Shown: piece after piece, positions 10,611-19,105 of the stretch | Layout: the number at the start of each line of letters is the position of its first letter | How positions within the stretch are numbered: position 1 is the first letter of the stretch | Assembly: GCA_016721875.1 (NCBI GenBank) | Contig: JADKHG010000012.1 | Coordinates: forward strand, 77,224 to 141,223 | DNA length: 64,000 bases | Direction of reading: 5' to 3' | Origin: Sphingomonadales bacterium | Lineage (GTDB): Bacteria > Pseudomonadota > Alphaproteobacteria > Sphingomonadales > Sphingomonadaceae | Made by a program: the position numbers and the translations under genes | Notes under the pieces: model-generated | Told to the model about the DNA's origin: nothing | The model's input: the letters and a program-made list of their open reading frames with translations, nothing else | Database searches by the model: none

Positions 10611-11291
10611 TCATTTAAGATGCTTCATGGCTTCCCGCTTACTCAAAGAACTCAAGCGCCGCTCATTGATCGACACATAGCGTTTGACCTCATCCGGGTT
10701 GGTTCGCGCATAATGGCGCAGCACCCAGCCAATCGCTTTGCGCAGGAAGAATTCTTTTGAGCCAATCGAGGGTTCAATGCAGGCATAAAGTAGATCTAGG
10801 TCCATTTGTTCCTTCGCCTTCATCTGGCAAAGGATCGCGCTGCGACGGATCCAAATATTGTCGTCCACCGCCCAGTCAAGTAACACGCGCGACATTTTTG
10901 CGCGGTTGCCAACCAAAATGTCGAACAGCCGATTGGGGGCGATGGCATCGGTCGTATCCCACCAGCCACCACCGATGATTATTTCGCGATACATGGGCAG
11001 GGCATCCATTGTCTGGAATGGACGTGCAAAGCGCATTCCAGCCAATTCTATCGCTGCATAATATTCCTCACGAAACTGAGCGCCGCGCCAGATTTCCAAT
11101 ATGTCCGCGCGCCAAGGGGCGGGGGATTCATAAGATAATTCCGCAAACAACGCCTTTGATACCGCGCGCATATCGCCAGATTGCACACCCATATAGGGCA
11201 TGGCTGACTTCATATAGGATTGCATCGCCGGTGCCCGGGAAGCATCTGCCTTCGCCAGCAGTCGCATGCGAAGTTCAGCAGCGAGCGACAT
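10611..11291 (-). CDS. DNA alkylation repair protein, AlkD-like
   Basis: HEAT-like repeat glycosylase family that removes alkylated bases. The 226 residues show family hallmarks GGWWDTTDAIAPN (near residues 108-120) and EFFLRKAIGWVLRHYARTNP (near residues 179-198). It begins 3 bp after the stop of the POT transporter gene and is probably co-transcribed with it, an arrangement with no obvious functional logic. Confidence 0.9.
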   Translation of the reverse strand: MSLAAELRMRLLAKADASRAPAMQSYMKSAMPYMGVQSGDMRAVSKALFAELSYESPAPWRADILEIWRGAQFREEYYAAIELAGMRFARPFQTMDALPMYREIIIGGGWWDTTDAIAPNRLFDILVGNRAKMSRVLLDWAVDDNIWIRRSAILCQMKAKEQMDLDLLYACIEPSIGSKEFFLRKAIGWVLRHYARTNPDEVKRYVSINERRLSSLSKREAMKHLK

Positions 11292-11294
11292 CGC

Positions 11295-12731
11295 TCACCC
11301 CCCGAGCAGGCGCTTGGCGAGGAACAGCTTGAAGATTACAAAGGCAATCAGTCCGACAACCGCAGTGCCCACATGGAACAGCCAGAATGTTGGCGTCGCC
11401 ATGGTTTCGTACCATGTACCAACTTCGCCAACGATCTTGTTTGCACCGAAAAAGGACAGGTAGTAGATGCCGACAATCGTCGCATTGATCGCTTTGGGTG
11501 CCAGTTTGGTGAAGAATGCCAGGCTGACTGGCAATATGTGCGCAAAGCCAATGCTGTTGAACAGATGGAACATCAGCGGCCAGAACAGTCCGATTTTGCC
11601 GCTCCCTTGCGTCACAGCGGCCATGTAAAGGCATAGCCCGCCCGCGATAGTGAAGAAGCTGCCGATGATCATTTTGCCAAGTTCATCGGGCTCCTGCCGC
11701 TTTTTGCCATACCAGATATAAAAGGCCGCGACCGCTGCCAGCATCAAGAAACTGGCTATCGCATCGATGGTGATCATCCAGCTTGTAGGTAAAGGGTTTG
11801 GAAGTCCAATAACGCGTTCTCCAAGGAAGGGGAGCCACATTTGAAAACTGAGGTTTGCTAACGCAGCTGGTAAGGACAGGTCGAATTCTGTGTCAGCCCA
11901 AACAATATAGGCGTTGAAAATCTGCTGATTTGTTAAAAGGGCAACCGCGAGAATGGGAACCAGCGCGACAACCGCGACGATCCGTAGCCAGTCTTGCCGG
12001 ACTAGCGGTTCTTTTGCGGCGTTTGCACCCGCAACTTTGGGTGTCCGTTTCTCGGTAGGCAGCCATGGTCCGGCCATGATGTAGAGTATCAGGCCGATGA
12101 CCATCACAACACCGGCGGTGCCAAAGCCCCAGTGCCAACCCACCTTTTCGCCTAGCGTGCCAGCCACCAGCGGTGCAACAATCACGCTGACATTGATTGC
12201 GATGTAGAATATCTGGAACGCCATTGCGCGGCGCAGATCCTCGGGTTTGTAGAGTTCGCCGACTTGGCTTGCGATATTGCCCTTGAACAAACCAACCCCA
12301 ACAATCAACGCGATCAACGCGAACAGGAAGCTGCTTTCAAACGCCATCAGAAAATGGCCCAGCGTCATAAGCAGCCCACCGAGGATCAGCGTCATTCGAC
12401 GCCCCAGCCAGCGGTCCGCGATGAATCCACCTGCAATGGGCGTAAGATAGACCAGCGACGTATAGTCCCCGAAAATCTTCGAAGCGAGCGGCTGACCATC
12501 GAAGCCATAATAGCCCTTCAACCAGTCAAGACCGATCACGCCAGAAGCATTTTCCGGCAGCAACAGATATCTGACCATATAAAGCATGAGCAGAGTCTGC
12601 ATGGAATAATAGGAGAATCGCTCGCAACCCTCGACAAATGCAAGATAGCCTAATCCCTTGGGGTGCCCCAGAAATGCGCGGTCGGATGGGCCACGATCTT
12701 CGAAATCGGGCGTGGCTTCGGCTATCGTCAT
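11295..12731 (-). CDS. POT/PTR-family proton-dependent oligopeptide transporter
   Basis: Major-facilitator inner-membrane importer of di- and tripeptides. The 478-residue product has the POT signature at the N-terminus (GLGYLAFVEGCERFSYYSMQ, with the E-x-x-E-R-F motif), TPIAGGFIADRWLGRRMTLILGG, and a long run of hydrophobic helices. I chose ATG 12731 with GGGGGAGA just upstream rather than the in-frame ATG at 12752, which would place that ribosome site inside the gene. AlkD follows directly. Confidence 0.92.
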   Translation of the reverse strand: MTIAEATPDFEDRGPSDRAFLGHPKGLGYLAFVEGCERFSYYSMQTLLMLYMVRYLLLPENASGVIGLDWLKGYYGFDGQPLASKIFGDYTSLVYLTPIAGGFIADRWLGRRMTLILGGLLMTLGHFLMAFESSFLFALIALIVGVGLFKGNIASQVGELYKPEDLRRAMAFQIFYIAINVSVIVAPLVAGTLGEKVGWHWGFGTAGVVMVIGLILYIMAGPWLPTEKRTPKVAGANAAKEPLVRQDWLRIVAVVALVPILAVALLTNQQIFNAYIVWADTEFDLSLPAALANLSFQMWLPFLGERVIGLPNPLPTSWMITIDAIASFLMLAAVAAFYIWYGKKRQEPDELGKMIIGSFFTIAGGLCLYMAAVTQGSGKIGLFWPLMFHLFNSIGFAHILPVSLAFFTKLAPKAINATIVGIYYLSFFGANKIVGEVGTWYETMATPTFWLFHVGTAVVGLIAFVIFKLFLAKRLLGG

Positions 12732-13038
12732 TCTGTATCTCCCCCGAGACATATTGTTGCTGATGCTTTAACCGCTCATCCTCGCTTTGCTAGTGAATTT
12801 CGACGATTGAAACCGAGCGATTAATCTCGGAATGCTCTGAGCATTGTGAGCGAGTTGCGATGCCTAGGTCATGCCTTTTTTGAAAGTTTTTCAACTAAGG
12901 CGCGTGAGACAAATCTTGAGACCGTTCGTACGATAAAAACTAAGTCGACGGTTTCGCTCTAGATTGACGTCACGCAAAGCCAGATGAGTCTGGCAATGTT
13001 GAGCCGATTCTCCTCAACATGCCCGACTAGCAAATCCT
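12732..13038. other. Intergenic gap between cyclase and POT genes, with a hairpin
   Basis: A 307-bp gap. The perfect inverted repeat ATGTTGAG / CTCAACAT (12996-13003, 13013-13020) just after the cyclase stop could form a hairpin, but it lacks a T-run on the minus strand. The rest should hold the promoter of the POT gene; no clear -35/-10 pair was identified. Confidence 0.45.
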
Positions 13039-13815
13039 TCAGTCAATCAACGCCACTGCTCTGATCCATCCGGCACTGGCCCGCTCAATCTTCACGGGAA
13101 AGCAACTGAGCGTCCAGCCGAAGGGCGGCAGGTCTGCCAGATTCGTCAGCTTTTCGATCTGGTAGTAAGGCTGGATGCGTCCGGCCTTATGCCCTTCCCA
13201 AATGATGGAGGGATCACGCGTTTCCACCCACCGTTTAGCAGTGTGGCTGAACGGAGCATCCCAACTCCAGGCATCAGTGCCGACGACCTTTATCCCTCGC
13301 TCGGTCAAATAGAGCGTCGCTTCTGCTCCCATTCCGCAGCCCTGATCGGTAAAGTTTTCGGTGCCATAAACCGCTCCTGATTGAACAAGCACGATATCCA
13401 GCAGTTGCAGTTCATAGCCGATGCGTTGCAACTCAGATTCTACTTCGGCAGCGCTGATAACATGGCCGTGGGGCTTATTAGAAAAATCGAGCTTTACGCC
13501 GGGACGGAAAAACAGATCTAGTGGAGCTTCATCAATTGAAGGGGCAGGAGTCGCGCCACTGTCGGTGGTCGAATGGAAATGCCAAGGCGCGTCCATATGC
13601 GTGCCATTATGCGTGCTGAGCGTCAAACTCTCCACCGCCCAGCCTTCTCCATCGGGAAGGTCCTCGCGAGCCAGACCGGGGAAAAACATCGCGATCTGCT
13701 CCCATGTATTTTCATGGGTCATATAGGTAATTTGCGGGCGCATGACCGGCGGGTCGGACACGACGTCATTGGTGATAGGAATCGACAGATCAATGAAGCG
13801 CGTGAACGAGGCCAT
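13039..13815 (-). CDS. Cyclase / kynurenine-formamidase-like hydrolase
   Basis: Metal-dependent amidohydrolase of the cyclase family. The 258-residue protein carries the family metal-binding motif STHNGTHMDAPWHF near residues 66-79 and begins with FIDLSIPITNDVVSDPP, typical of KynB-like and isatin-hydrolase-like members. The true substrate cannot be told from sequence. ATG 13815 overlaps the TGA of the upstream VWA gene, so the two are translationally coupled. Confidence 0.85.
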   Translation of the reverse strand: MASFTRFIDLSIPITNDVVSDPPVMRPQITYMTHENTWEQIAMFFPGLAREDLPDGEGWAVESLTLSTHNGTHMDAPWHFHSTTDSGATPAPSIDEAPLDLFFRPGVKLDFSNKPHGHVISAAEVESELQRIGYELQLLDIVLVQSGAVYGTENFTDQGCGMGAEATLYLTERGIKVVGTDAWSWDAPFSHTAKRWVETRDPSIIWEGHKAGRIQPYYQIEKLTNLADLPPFGWTLSCFPVKIERASAGWIRAVALID

Positions 13816-14991
13816 CACTGTTTCCGCGTCAATTCACGCATGGCATCGTCCAGCCCTTCAAGCGTCAGCGGGTACATGCGGTCGTTCATCAGTTCCTTGA
13901 TGATCTTGGTGGATTGCGAATAGCCCCAATGTGCCTCGGCGTGGGATTGAGCCAGATAGAGGCCGGGTAGGTGTTGGTCATGCGTTGCATCCAGACTGCG
14001 CCCGATTCTTCATTGAAATGCTCAACCGATCCGCCGGGATGGCTGATTTCATAGGGGCTCATTGCGGCATCGCCGACAAAGATCAGCTTATAATCATGCG
14101 GGAATTTGTGCATCAATTCCCAAGTCGGGGTGCGCTCGGCGAAGCGGCGACGGTTGTCCTTCCAAACGCCTTCATAAACGCAATTGTGGAAGTAGAAGAA
14201 TTCGAGGTTTTTGAATTCGGCGGTGGCCGCGCTGAACAATTCCTCACACAGTTTTATGAACGGGTCCATTGATCCACCAACGTCCAGGCACAACAACACC
14301 TTGATGGCGTTGCGCCGTTCCGGTCGCATCTGGATGTCGAGCCAGCCTTGCCGCGCGGTTCCCTTGATCGTGCCATCAATATCCAGCTCTTCCGCTGCTC
14401 CGTCGCGGGCAAAGCGACGCAGGCGACGCAGCGCGATCTTGATGTTGCGGGTGCCGAGTTCCTGGTGTTATCGAGATTGGCGAACTCGCGCTTTTCCCAA
14501 ACCTTCAGCGCGCGTTTATGTTTGGATTCGCCACCGATCCGCACACCTTCAGGGTTGTAACCGTTGTTGCCGAATGGAGAAGTGCCGCCGGTGCCTATCC
14601 ATTTATTGCCGCCCTCATGGCGCTTTTGCTGTTCCTCGAGCCGCTTTTTCAGTGTTTCCATGATCTCGTCCCATGATCCAAGGGACTCAATCTTTTCCAT
14701 TTCTTCCGGCGTCAGGAACTTCTCGGCAATGGCTTTCAACCAGTCCGACGGGATTTCATTTTCCTTGGTGCCATATTCGCTGAATAGGCCTTTGAAGACT
14801 TTGTTGAACACCTGATCGAACCGGTCAAGCAGGGCTTCATCTTTCACCAGAACAGCACGCGACAGATAATAAAATTGTTCGGGCTGCTGCTCTATCACTT
14901 CGGCATCGAGAGCCTCCAGCAACGCCAGATGCTCCTTCAGCGACGCCGGTATGCCCGCAGCACGCAACTCATCCATGAAATTGAAAAACAT
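13815..14991 (-). CDS. CoxE-like VWA-domain protein, two apparent frameshifts
   Basis: Partner-type VWA protein for MoxR ATPases. It starts at ATG 14991 (MFFNFMDELRAAGIPASLKEHL) with GGGAAAG upstream. The C-terminal half has the MIDAS-like DVGGSMDPF and ends in DDAMRELTRKQ. The frame shifts near 14461 and again near 13965. In both places a GG where the family-like frame needs GGG restores continuity, so I read them as homopolymer errors; corrected length is about 392. The MoxR ATPase lies at 17390, two genes away, and a shared upstream motif links the two. Its stop overlaps the cyclase start. Confidence 0.85.
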
Positions 14992-15009
14992 TCAGCTTTC
15001 CCAGCATTA

Positions 15010-15026
15010 TTTAACTGCCTGATTAA
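15010..15026 (-). promoter_or_regulatory. TTAATCAG-N4-TTAAA motif upstream of the VWA gene
   Basis: On the minus strand the 17 bp read TTAATCAGGCAGTTAAA, ending 18 bp before the ATG at 14991. A 14-of-17 match lies 17 bp before the moxR ATG in the same orientation (18253-18269). Its role is unknown. The spacing (TTAA-N8-TTAA) is one base longer than the CtrA consensus. Confidence 0.45.
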
Positions 15027-15140
15027 CCGAACTTGGTGCGGTCGACAAGCAATCGAACGTTCAGCGGTTCGATTTATCATTAACGCGGCGATAACCATTC
15101 AAAGCTAGGCTATGGTCCAAACTTATAGGGTCGCACTCTT

Positions 15141-16529
15141 ATGGATATGACGCCGATACAATCGGGACGCTGGATTGAAGACACTGCGAAAATTTGCGGT
15201 GAAGTTACTGTTGGCTGCGCCGAGGCAGGCGGAACGATCAGTGCGGCACTCGATGCTGCCGATCAACTGCAGCGCGATCATAGCGAACTTGAAGCGATCA
15301 GCGAAAAGTTGGCGATTGAAATCGAAAACGTTGCCCATGCTACCGCCGATGCTCGAAAACTGTCCGATACCGCACGCGATCGACTGGAAGCGGGCAGCCT
15401 GACAATCGTGGATTCGATGAACGGTTTTTCCGACATGGTGGAGCTCATCAATCGACTTGGAACGCATATTGCGGGCTTTGCTGCTGCGATGGAACAGGTA
15501 AGGCGCGCGAGTCAGGCCATTGACCAAATCGCGCGTACAACCAATATGCTGGCGCTCAACGCTGAGATCGAAGCACAAAAGGCAGGTGAGGCTGGCAAGA
15601 CATTTTCGGTTGTTGCTGCCGAGGTCAAAAAGCTGGCCCTCGATTCACGTGCAGCGGCAGTGGAGATCACGGGCACAGTCAATTCACTTTCGACCGAGGC
15701 TAGCAAGCTTGCCGGCGAAATTGGCAGCGGCATCGAAAAGAGCGGCAATGCGCGCGCGCAATTTGGCAGTCTGGAAGCACTGGTGGGCGGGGTTACCGAT
15801 CTGGTTTCAAAGGTTGACGATCACAATGCGGCAATCGCCACCAACGCCGCCAAACTTTACGACGGTCTGGAAGCATCAAGGACAGTGCGTCAGGATGTGT
15901 CAGCATCCAATGCTCAGGTCCAGAATCAATTGTCTGGGGCGCAGCGCGAAATAGACGGCCTCGAAATGCAAGCCAACCGCATGTTCGACAAGTTGGTACA
16001 CAGCGGATTGTCGCATCAAGATATGCCCTTTGTCGAATTGGCGATCGAACAAGCGCGAAATTTCGAACGGCTGACCGAGGCGGCACTGAATGAGGGCGCT
16101 CTTTCTCTAGAGTCGTTGTTCGATGCACAACTGGTCGAGATCGAAGGCAGCAATCCTGCGCGTTTCAGGACGAAACTATCAGCCTGGGCAGATGCGCACT
16201 GGCGACCTGAATATGATCGGGCCAAGCAGTTGGCACCGGAAATATTGACGGTTGTTTGCACAAGCTCGACGGGATTTCTTCCAACCCACATGTCAGAATT
16301 TTCGCGCCAACCTACCGGCGATGTCGCGCATGACACCCGCTATTGCCGCAACGGCCGGGTCTTTTTCGAAGGCGTCGATGTTATCGCAAAGGCGAGCGAG
16401 CAGGACTATACAATGGCGGTCTATCGACACTCTGGCGCGAACAGCAATGCCGTTGTCCGCAACGTCTATGTCCCGCTACGCTTCAATGGCCGTCGCTGGG
16501 GCGATCTGGAAATCGCCTATATCCTATGA
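15141..16529 (+). CDS. Soluble methyl-accepting chemotaxis-type receptor
   Basis: A 462-residue protein with no transmembrane segment, so a cytoplasmic receptor. Residues about 40-280 are coiled-coil signalling domain; the hairpin tip reads QIARTTNMLALNAEIEAQKAGEAG, followed by TFSVVAAEVKKLA, matching the MCP tip. The C-terminal 130 residues form a distinct ligand-type domain with STGFLPTHMSEFSRQPTGD and RRWGDLEIAY, a known C-terminal module of alphaproteobacterial receptors. A TTAA-N7-ATAAC sequence 45-60 bp upstream resembles a CtrA half-match. Its 3' end overlaps the convergent DUF817 gene by 13 bp. Confidence 0.88.
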   Translation: MDMTPIQSGRWIEDTAKICGEVTVGCAEAGGTISAALDAADQLQRDHSELEAISEKLAIEIENVAHATADARKLSDTARDRLEAGSLTIVDSMNGFSDMVELINRLGTHIAGFAAAMEQVRRASQAIDQIARTTNMLALNAEIEAQKAGEAGKTFSVVAAEVKKLALDSRAAAVEITGTVNSLSTEASKLAGEIGSGIEKSGNARAQFGSLEALVGGVTDLVSKVDDHNAAIATNAAKLYDGLEASRTVRQDVSASNAQVQNQLSGAQREIDGLEMQANRMFDKLVHSGLSHQDMPFVELAIEQARNFERLTEAALNEGALSLESLFDAQLVEIEGSNPARFRTKLSAWADAHWRPEYDRAKQLAPEILTVVCTSSTGFLPTHMSEFSRQPTGDVAHDTRYCRNGRVFFEGVDVIAKASEQDYTMAVYRHSGANSNAVVRNVYVPLRFNGRRWGDLEIAYIL

Positions 16530-17383
16530 TCATTGGGCCGTTGCGGTTTGTGAACAGCAGCAACGAGGACGAATGAAATGTACATAAGCAAGTACCAAGC
16601 GCCTAATTTTGAGGTTGATACCATTTGCCATCCCTGCCGTTGTTCGGGGTAGCTCCAAGCGCGAGCAAAAGTTCCGATATTCTCGGCAAACCAAATAAAG
16701 CCTGCAACCAAAAACCACCCAAAAAGCAAGGGCATCCAGCGCTGCTCCCGCCAGACTGTAAAATGCACGCGCGTTTTCAAGAAAAAGAAGAACAACAGCG
16801 CAAACAGGACCAAACGCACATCGGGCAGCCAGTGGTGCGCGAAAAAGTTTACATAGATAGCAAAGGCCAAAGCGATGGCAATTACGGCGTTGGGATAAGC
16901 GGTAAAGCGCATTTCGAAAATGCGCCAGATCCGCGCAATATAACTGCCGACTGCGGCATACATGAAGCCTGAGAATAGCGGCACCTCACCTATACGCAGC
17001 AGGCTTAGTTCCGGATAGAGCCACGAACCATGTGCGGTTTTGAACAGTTCCATGACTGTTCCGGTGATGTGGAAAACAAGTATGACTTTAGCTTCCTCCA
17101 GCGTCTCCAGGCGGAAGAGCAGCATTGCCGCCTGAATGGCCAATGCAGACAGAGTAAGAAAGTCATAGCGCGCCAGTGCGGCGTCTGGTGGATAGAACAG
17201 ATGCGTACCCAGCAACAGCGCAAGCATCAACCCGCCATAAAGGCAGGCCCAACCTTGTTTGAAACCGAAAAGCAGAAACTCATAGAGCCAGCTGCGCCAG
17301 CCCGCTCTTGGTTCAAAGGCCTCAAGTCGCTTTCTGACCGAGGCAAAGCGGGTGGCGTCGATCCGTCCTTCGCCGTCACCCAC
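16517..17383 (-). CDS. DUF817 integral membrane protein
   Basis: A 288-residue protein with about eight hydrophobic helices. EFLLFGFKQGWACLYGGLMLALLL (near residues 35-58) and HGSWLYPE match the conserved DUF817 pattern; the function is unknown. It lies 6 bp downstream of the MoxR gene on the same strand, so the two are probably co-transcribed. The stop overlaps the 3' end of the convergent chemoreceptor gene. Confidence 0.8.
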   Translation of the reverse strand: MGDGEGRIDATRFASVRKRLEAFEPRAGWRSWLYEFLLFGFKQGWACLYGGLMLALLLGTHLFYPPDAALARYDFLTLSALAIQAAMLLFRLETLEEAKVILVFHITGTVMELFKTAHGSWLYPELSLLRIGEVPLFSGFMYAAVGSYIARIWRIFEMRFTAYPNAVIAIALAFAIYVNFFAHHWLPDVRLVLFALLFFFFLKTRVHFTVWREQRWMPLLFGWFLVAGFIWFAENIGTFARAWSYPEQRQGWQMVSTSKLGAWYLLMYISFVLVAAVHKPQRPNDHRI

Positions 17384-17389
17384 GCCTAA

Positions 17390-18235
17390 TCAGCCACCCT
17401 GACGCCGCGCCATGAAGGCGAGCCGTTCGAAAAGCATCACATCCTGTTCGTTCTTCAACAGCGCGCCATGCAGAGGCGGGATTGCCTTGGTCGGATCGCG
17501 GTTTTGCAAGACATCCAGCGGCATATCCTCGTGCAACAACAGCTTGAGCCAGTCGAGCAATTCGCTGGTGCTGGGTTTCTTTTTCAGCCCCGGCACTTCA
17601 CGGATTTCGTAGAAAATATCCATTGCCTTCGACACCAGTATTTTCTGAATGTCGGGAAAATGTACGTCGATGATCGCTTGCATCGTCTCGCGATCAGGGA
17701 ATTTGATATAGTGGAAGAAACAGCGGCGCAGGAAGGCGTCCGGCAGTTCTTTTTCGTTGTTCGAGGTGATGACAACAATCGGCCGTTCGATGGCTTTGAT
17801 TGTTTCATGGGTTTCGTAAACGAAGAACTCCATCCGGTCGAGTTCCTGCAACAGGTCATTCGGAAATTCGATGTCGGCCTTGTCGATTTCGTCGATTAGC
17901 AGGACAGGGAGCTTTTCTGAGGTGAAGGCCTCCCACAATTTACCGCGCTTGATGTAATTGCGAATGTCATGGACGCGTTCGTCGCCCAACTGGCTGTCGC
18001 GCAAACGGGCAACGGCGTCATATTCATACAGACCCTGATGCGCTTTGGTCGTTGATTTGATGTTCCATTCGATCAGAGGCGCGTCCATTGCCTTGGCAAT
18101 TTCCTGTGCCAGAACGGTTTTGCCGGTGCCCGGTTCTCCCTTGACCAACAACGGCCTACGCAGTTTGACTGCGGCGTTAACCGCTACCTTCAGATCATCG
18201 GTGGCAACATAATTCTGGGTACCATCAAAGCGCAT
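17390..18235 (-). CDS. MoxR-family AAA+ ATPase
   Basis: ATP-driven chaperone-like ATPase that works with CoxE-like VWA proteins. The 281 residues contain Walker A GEPGTGKT at 33-40, Walker B PVLLIDEIDKAD near 107-118, and a sensor-1 VITSNNEKELPDAFLRRC stretch near 155-172. AGGAA lies upstream of ATG 18235. DUF817 follows it. Its VWA partner at 13815 is separated by two other genes but carries the same motif upstream of its start codon. Confidence 0.93.
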   Translation of the reverse strand: MRFDGTQNYVATDDLKVAVNAAVKLRRPLLVKGEPGTGKTVLAQEIAKAMDAPLIEWNIKSTTKAHQGLYEYDAVARLRDSQLGDERVHDIRNYIKRGKLWEAFTSEKLPVLLIDEIDKADIEFPNDLLQELDRMEFFVYETHETIKAIERPIVVITSNNEKELPDAFLRRCFFHYIKFPDRETMQAIIDVHFPDIQKILVSKAMDIFYEIREVPGLKKKPSTSELLDWLKLLLHEDMPLDVLQNRDPTKAIPPLHGALLKNEQDVMLFERLAFMARRQGG

Positions 18236-18252
18236 CGGCCGTTCCTGTCCGG

Positions 18253-18269
18253 TTTAATCGTCTGATTAA
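18253..18269 (-). promoter_or_regulatory. TTAATCAG-N4-TTAAA motif upstream of moxR
   Basis: Minus-strand sequence TTAATCAGACGATTAAA, 17 bp before the moxR ATG. It matches 14 of 17 positions with the motif before the VWA gene (15010-15026) at the same distance and orientation. A further TTAA lies at 18274. Probably a common operator or promoter element. Confidence 0.45.
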
Positions 18270-18326
18270 TCCGTTAAGCGGCGGATGGATTGAATGCAAC
18301 CCCGGCTGAGGGGATGGCAGTGAAAA

Positions 18327-19022
18327 TCAGCTGTGGCTGGTTACTGCGTGGCGTGCTGCAATGAGCTGCCAGATACCCTTTTGCTGGGCGAGGACCTGTT
18401 CGGCCCCAAAGTTCAAGGCGCGTTCTTGTGAAGTCGTTGCTGCCAATAGCGACGCGAGTGCTGCACAATGGCCCTTTGAAGGCAGTGTGCAGGATGGAAC
18501 CTCAACACCAAGCATCAATGCGACCCGTTCAAGCACCGGGCGGGTTTCCAGCCAATCGACGACGAAAGCTGTAACCGCACCAGCCGCACAGCCGCGTCGG
18601 TCAGAAGTGGCGAGCATTTCAAAGCTGCGATGTTGCCCGGCAAGCGTTGCATTGACCTTGTCTTGGTCAAAATGCCGACGGATGGGGCCTGCCACCACGG
18701 TCAAACGGTTCAGGAACATGCGTTCGGCTGCAAATGCATCGCTCGCTGCGATGATCCAGCCACGCGCATCTTGCTCGACAATCCGCGTCGCCGCCTGTTC
18801 GATGATGCCCGGGTGACGACCATGCGTAATGGCCATGAAGTGCGCGACGTCAGCGAGCAACGCGGGCAGGCTGTCGCGTACTTGTTTTCGCAAGTCGGGC
18901 ATGGTCGAGCAGCGATCAAGGAAAACCCCTAATGGCGCAACAACAGGCGCACTTCCTCGCTCGGCGACGCTGGCCACAAAAGCCTCGCCATCAAAGCGAT
19001 GGGGTGTTGCAATGGCTTCCAT
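18327..19022 (-). CDS. Conserved-looking hypothetical protein
   Basis: A 231-residue soluble, mostly helical protein starting MEAIATPHRFDGEAFVASV. It contains HFMAITHGRHPGIIEQAA (near residues 60-77) and a cluster DRRGCAAGAVTAFVVDW (near residues 140-156). I do not recognise a characterised domain; it resembles uncharacterised sphingomonad proteins located near rpoD. No signal peptide or membrane helix. Confidence 0.75.
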   Translation of the reverse strand: MEAIATPHRFDGEAFVASVAERGSAPVVAPLGVFLDRCSTMPDLRKQVRDSLPALLADVAHFMAITHGRHPGIIEQAATRIVEQDARGWIIAASDAFAAERMFLNRLTVVAGPIRRHFDQDKVNATLAGQHRSFEMLATSDRRGCAAGAVTAFVVDWLETRPVLERVALMLGVEVPSCTLPSKGHCAALASLLAATTSQERALNFGAEQVLAQQKGIWQLIAARHAVTSHS

Positions 19023-19105
19023 TCAAAACTCCGACAGCAGGCGAACCATAAGGATTCTCCTGCTGTCGGATTAACGCAAAGGGGTAAACGACAGGTTTAC
19101 AGCGC

